The notes under the pieces: generated by a model
Databases searched by the model: none
What the model saw: the letters and a program-made list of their open reading frames with translations, nothing else
Told to the model about the DNA's origin: nothing
DNA from: Thermincola carboxydiphila
GTDB lineage: Bacteria; Bacillota; Thermincolia; Thermincolales; UBA2595
Reading direction: 5' to 3'
DNA length: 43,551 nt
Assembly: GCA_016841045.1 (NCBI GenBank)
Contig: JAENZX010000031.1
Span: forward strand, 1-43,551
Made by a program: the position numbers and the translations under genes
In this document: piece by piece, positions 40,236-43,551 of the stretch
Position numbering within the stretch: the first letter of the stretch is position 1
Layout: every line of letters begins with the position of its first letter

Positions 40236-41423
40236 CTATGCTTTAGGTCTTTCAACTACCATCGCAACACCTTGGCCCCCACCGATACATAGGGTCGCAA
40301 GTCCGTAGCGGGAATCTCTCTTTTCCATTTCATAAATAAGGGTAGTCAATACCCTGGTACCTGAAGCCCCTATTGGGTGACCAATGGCCGTAGCACCACC
40401 GTTAACATTGGTTTTCTCAGCTGGAAGTTCTAATTCTCTCATACAAGTGATGGCCTGAGAAACAAAAGCTTCATTGGCTTCAATTAAATCCATATCATTT
40501 ACAGTGAGTCCAGCCTTTTCAAGAGCTTTCCGGGATGCCGGGATAGGGCCAGTGCCCATGTAAGCAGGATCCACACCGGCTGAAGCGTAACTACGAATTA
40601 CTACTAATGGCTTCAGTCCAAGCTCCTTGGCCTTCTCAGTGGTCATTAACACCATAGCAGCAGCTCCATCATTTATACCTGAGGCATTACCTGCAGTAAC
40701 TGTTCCGTCCTTTTTAAAGGCAGGCCTCAATTTTGCTAATGCCTCTAAAGTGGATCCTGGTTTTACAAATTCATCTGTAGTAAACATTATAGGATCGCCT
40801 TTTTTCTGAGGAATAGCAACAGGTACTATCTCATCTGCAAAGCGGCCTGTTTCTATAGCTTTGGTTGCTTTTTGCTGGCTTTGTAAAGCAAATGCATCCT
40901 GTTCTTCACGACTGATGTTGTACTTGACAGCAAGATTTTCGGCAGTCATGCCCATGTGAACATCAGTGAAGGCACACCATAGACCATCTTTAATCATGGA
41001 GTCAACCAGGGAAGCATCACCCATACGCAGTCCCTTACGAGATCCGTTTGAGAGGTAAGGAGCCATACTCATGCTTTCCATACCACCGGCTACAACAATT
41101 TCAGCATCACCGGCCATAATAGCCTGGGCCGCCAAACCAACTGTCTTCAGTCCGGAACCACACACTTTATTAAGAGTCCAGGCCGGGACCTCCTGAGGTA
41201 AACCGGCTTTGATAGATGCCTGTCTGGCAGGGTTCTGACCCAAACCTGCTTGTAAAACATTACCCATGATAACTTCATCAACTTTACTTCCATCAAGGTT
41301 AATTCTCTTTAGGCTTTCGGCAATAACCAAGGCACCTAAATCAACAGCCGGTGTATTAGCCAAAGTACCCAGGAAGGAACCAACAGCTGTACGCACAGCA
41401 CTTACAATGGCAACTTCTTTCAT
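40236..41423 (-). CDS. Acetyl-CoA acetyltransferase (thiolase)
   Basis: A 395-residue classical thiolase that would cleave acetoacetyl-CoA to two acetyl-CoA. The nucleophile Cys is in NKVCGSGLK near 85-93, NEAF and GHPIGASG near 342-349 carry the His, and CIGGGQG near 380 the second Cys. The ATG at 41423 ([15 protein letters not shown]) is placed better from AAGGAG than the one at 41432. It shares an operon with the ETF-linked oxidoreductase 25 bp upstream. Confidence 0.93.
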   Translation of the reverse strand: MKEVAIVSAVRTAVGSFLGTLANTPAVDLGALVIAESLKRINLDGSKVDEVIMGNVLQAGLGQNPARQASIKAGLPQEVPAWTLNKVCGSGLKTVGLAAQAIMAGDAEIVVAGGMESMSMAPYLSNGSRKGLRMGDASLVDSMIKDGLWCAFTDVHMGMTAENLAVKYNISREEQDAFALQSQQKATKAIETGRFADEIVPVAIPQKKGDPIMFTTDEFVKPGSTLEALAKLRPAFKKDGTVTAGNASGINDGAAAMVLMTTEKAKELGLKPLVVIRSYASAGVDPAYMGTGPIPASRKALEKAGLTVNDMDLIEANEAFVSQAITCMRELELPAEKTNVNGGATAIGHPIGASGTRVLTTLIYEMEKRDSRYGLATLCIGGGQGVAMVVERPKA

Positions 41424-41447
41424 TAAATTCATCTCTCCTTTATTGGA

Positions 41448-43427
41448 CTATTGGACACTTTCCCAAAGTATTTCTGCCAAATCCTTGGTTTTCACATCGT
41501 CCACCACATCTTTGGCTTTTGTTCCGTCTTCCAGCATAGTCAGGCAGAAGGGACAAGCAGTGACAATTAAATTAGAACCGGTTGCTAATGCCTGCTCAGT
41601 CCTATTCATATTTATTCTTTCACCATGCTCTTCCAGCCACATCCTACCACCACCGGCACCACAGCAGAAGCCTTTTTCCTTATTTCTCTCCATTTCAGTC
41701 ATCTTAAGACCAGGAATACTGCCAACTATTGCCCTTGGCTCTGCATAGATCTCGTTGTACCTGCCCAAGTAGCAGGAATCGTGATAGGTACAAGCAGCTT
41801 CGATTGATTTCTGGGGTTGTAATTTCCCCTGGCTGACAAGATTACTTAAGAATTCGGAATGGTGAATGACTTCGTAGTTACCACCAAATTGAGGATATTC
41901 GTTCTTAAGGGTATTGAGGCAGTGAGGACATGAGGTAATAATCTTTTTAACTCCATATCCGTTTAAGTTTTCAACATTCTCCTGAGCTAACATCTGATAG
42001 AGATACTCGTTACCTAACCTTCTGGCAGAATCTCCACAGCATTTTTCTTCTAATCCCAGAATACCGAAGGAAACACCGGCTTTTTTAAATAAGTTCACTA
42101 CTGCTGTTGCAACCTTCTTGTTACGGTTGTCAAAAGCTCCACTACATCCAGGCCAGTAGAGGTATTCTACATTCTGGTCTTCACCCAATTGAGTAATTTC
42201 CAAATCATCCGCCCATTCAGCCCTAGATTTCCAGCCTATGTTCCATGGGTTGCCATTATTCTCCATACCACGGAAGGCTAATTGAGCCTCCTGAGGGAAA
42301 TGACTTTCCATCATTACCAGGTTTCGCCTTAAATCAACCATCTTGGGTACATGTTCTACAAACATCGGGCATTGTTCTTCACAGGAGCCACATGTCGTAC
42401 AAGCCCAAACTTCGTCATCCTTTACCACTTCAGGAACCATTGGTTTTGATATCTCTTCATCATCTTTTTTGTTAAGCAAGAGAGGACCAACTTCTGTTAA
42501 ATGGTTTTTTAGATTCTGTGTGAAATTCTTAGGAGATAACGGTTTACCTGTTAAGTGCGCCGGACAGTTGTCCTGACAACGACCGCAACGGATACAGGCA
42601 TCGCCATCCATTAATTGTTTCCATGTAAACTGCTGAATTTCAGCTACCCCAAACTGCTCGAGTTCTTCATTTTCCAGATCCAAAGGCATAAGGCTTTGTG
42701 CTGCTTTACCTTTGGCCAGATACTGATTAAGAGCGCCGTAAATGATGTGTGCTAATTTAGAGTAAGGTATATAAGCAATGAAACCAAAGGTCAGTAGCAT
42801 GTGAGTATACCAGAATACAGCATGTATTGATTTTAAAGTACCAGGTTCTGCTCCACCAAACAAGGAGGCAATAGCGGCACCAACAGGTGTCCAACCAGCC
42901 CAAGGATCATTGGTAAATACAATTCTTAGACCTTCAAGTACAAATCCGGTTACTAAGATAGCCAAAATCAGAACCAGTGATATAGCATCGTCAGGCTTAT
43001 TATCAAGTCTGTCAGGCTTGGTGACATATCTGCGCCACATAGCCATACCAATACCAATGATAGCTAATAACCCAAAAATATCAAGGAATAAGGACAAACC
43101 TAGATAATAGGGGCCATTGAAGATTTCAATACCAAAGTCTGTGTGCACAACCAAAGAAGCTGTTCCTATCGCTAATACTATAAATCCCCATAAGATAAAC
43201 AAATGCATAATTCCTGGATATGCATCCCTAAGCAGACGCACATGTCCAAAGGTGTTGCTTATAAACCTTCCAAAACTGGCTGTGTCCTTGCGGTCCTCCG
43301 GCACACCAATTTTCCACAGCTTATACCTGGAATAAATACCATAACCAAAGATGATAAAAGTCACTACTGTTAGTAACCACATGAAAATATAAGAGCTATG
43401 ATACATTTCCACATCTCTCGTTGGCAT
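41448..43427 (-). CDS. Membrane ETF:menaquinone oxidoreductase-type Fe-S protein (EMO/DUF224)
   Basis: A 659-residue protein. About five to six membrane segments in residues 10-225 form a NarI/DsrM-like heme-b-type domain with His residues in several segments. A ferredoxin module follows with CIRCGRCQDNC near 276-286 and CTTCGSCEEQC near 344-354, then two CCG domains (PGCSG...EKCCGDSARR and DSCYLG...FCCGAGGGRMW). Proteins of this build take electrons from reduced ETF to menaquinone during acyl-CoA oxidation in syntrophs and sulfate reducers. Directly upstream lies etfA. GGGAGGGAG lies about 10 nt before the ATG. Confidence 0.88.
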   Translation of the reverse strand: MPTRDVEMYHSSYIFMWLLTVVTFIIFGYGIYSRYKLWKIGVPEDRKDTASFGRFISNTFGHVRLLRDAYPGIMHLFILWGFIVLAIGTASLVVHTDFGIEIFNGPYYLGLSLFLDIFGLLAIIGIGMAMWRRYVTKPDRLDNKPDDAISLVLILAILVTGFVLEGLRIVFTNDPWAGWTPVGAAIASLFGGAEPGTLKSIHAVFWYTHMLLTFGFIAYIPYSKLAHIIYGALNQYLAKGKAAQSLMPLDLENEELEQFGVAEIQQFTWKQLMDGDACIRCGRCQDNCPAHLTGKPLSPKNFTQNLKNHLTEVGPLLLNKKDDEEISKPMVPEVVKDDEVWACTTCGSCEEQCPMFVEHVPKMVDLRRNLVMMESHFPQEAQLAFRGMENNGNPWNIGWKSRAEWADDLEITQLGEDQNVEYLYWPGCSGAFDNRNKKVATAVVNLFKKAGVSFGILGLEEKCCGDSARRLGNEYLYQMLAQENVENLNGYGVKKIITSCPHCLNTLKNEYPQFGGNYEVIHHSEFLSNLVSQGKLQPQKSIEAACTYHDSCYLGRYNEIYAEPRAIVGSIPGLKMTEMERNKEKGFCCGAGGGRMWLEEHGERINMNRTEQALATGSNLIVTACPFCLTMLEDGTKAKDVVDDVKTKDLAEILWESVQ

Positions 43428-43483
43428 ATGAATACTCCCTCCCTTTTATTAAAAGCTCCCCTTTTAAATGTATAACTATTTAG

Positions 43484-43551
43484 TTATGCCAGAGCCTTTT
43501 TGAACTCTTCAGTCAGTACAGGTACTACCTGGAATAGGTCAGCTACTATAC
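43484..43551 (-). CDS. etfA: 3' end of electron transfer flavoprotein alpha subunit
   Basis: Only the last 22 codons are inside the window, reading IVADLFQVVPVLTEEFKKALA and stop. The GIVADLF..VP.LT pattern is the characteristic C-terminus of ETF alpha. Its stop is 56 bp before the membrane oxidoreductase gene, which accepts electrons from ETF in the same operon. Confidence 0.82.
   Translation of the reverse strand, partial: IVADLFQVVPVLTEEFKKALA

Overview
The window reads as the chromosome of a strictly anaerobic, aromatic-compound-degrading Firmicute, most like the Desulfotomaculum/Pelotomaculum-type Peptococcaceae. This is inferred from gene content: class II benzoyl-CoA reductase genes, oxygen-sensitive CoA-radical dehydratase genes, an ETF:menaquinone oxidoreductase next to etfA, strong GGAGG-type ribosome binding sites with some GTG/TTG starts, and intrinsic terminators. 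Almost every gene lies on the minus strand, so transcription runs from high to low coordinates. No rRNA, tRNA, CRISPR array, insertion sequence or phage gene was seen.

Region 1 (1-17,205) is a benzoyl-CoA and aromatic-acid island. It holds bamC and bamB (the catalytic core of the ATP-independent benzoyl-CoA reductase), the start of an Fe-S gene downstream of them, a benzoate-CoA-ligase-type enzyme, an MFS permease, an aromatic-acid:H+ symporter with a DhbE/EntE-like aryl-acid ligase, and three sigma-54 activators. Two activators (CBS-CBS-PAS-PAS-AAA+-Fis) are paralogues that share about 1.6 kb of identical DNA. Each activator is followed by a terminator, then a -24/-12 promoter (two good, one weak), then a ligase or permease gene.

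Region 2 (17,480-31,667) is a long co-oriented set: a D-2-hydroxyacid dehydrogenase homologue, an acyl-CoA ligase, an HgdC/BcrA-type ATPase activator, two 2-hydroxyacyl-CoA dehydratase/benzoyl-CoA reductase-type subunits, iorA/iorB, paaK, 3-hydroxyacyl-CoA dehydrogenase, an unusual thiolase, enoyl-CoA hydratase and an OFA-type MFS permease. Read as a pathway, it could turn an arylpyruvate or aryllactate into an arylacryloyl-CoA and then by beta-oxidation into benzoyl-CoA (or a hydroxylated analogue), which the Bam enzyme of region 1 would reduce. IorAB and PaaK would supply a parallel arylacetyl-CoA branch. This is inference; no substrate can be read from the DNA.

Region 3 (31,668-33,784) carries two copies of a roughly 125-nt structured leader ending in a terminator, plus DUF3870-type genes (two intact, one frameshifted and truncated). 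One leader copy sits directly in front of the region 2 operon and looks like a transcription attenuator or riboswitch of a class I do not recognise.

Region 4 (33,785-37,883) has an EamA transporter, an FMN reductase with a zinc ribbon, and the only plus-strand operon: a MoxR-type AAA+ ATPase with a CoxE-like VWA protein.

Region 5 (37,935-43,551) is a central beta-oxidation operon: the 3' end of etfA, a membrane ETF:menaquinone oxidoreductase-type protein, thiolase, 3-hydroxyacyl-CoA dehydrogenase, enoyl-CoA hydratase and a YiiD-type thioesterase. It would oxidise the acyl-CoAs left after ring cleavage and pass electrons to menaquinone.
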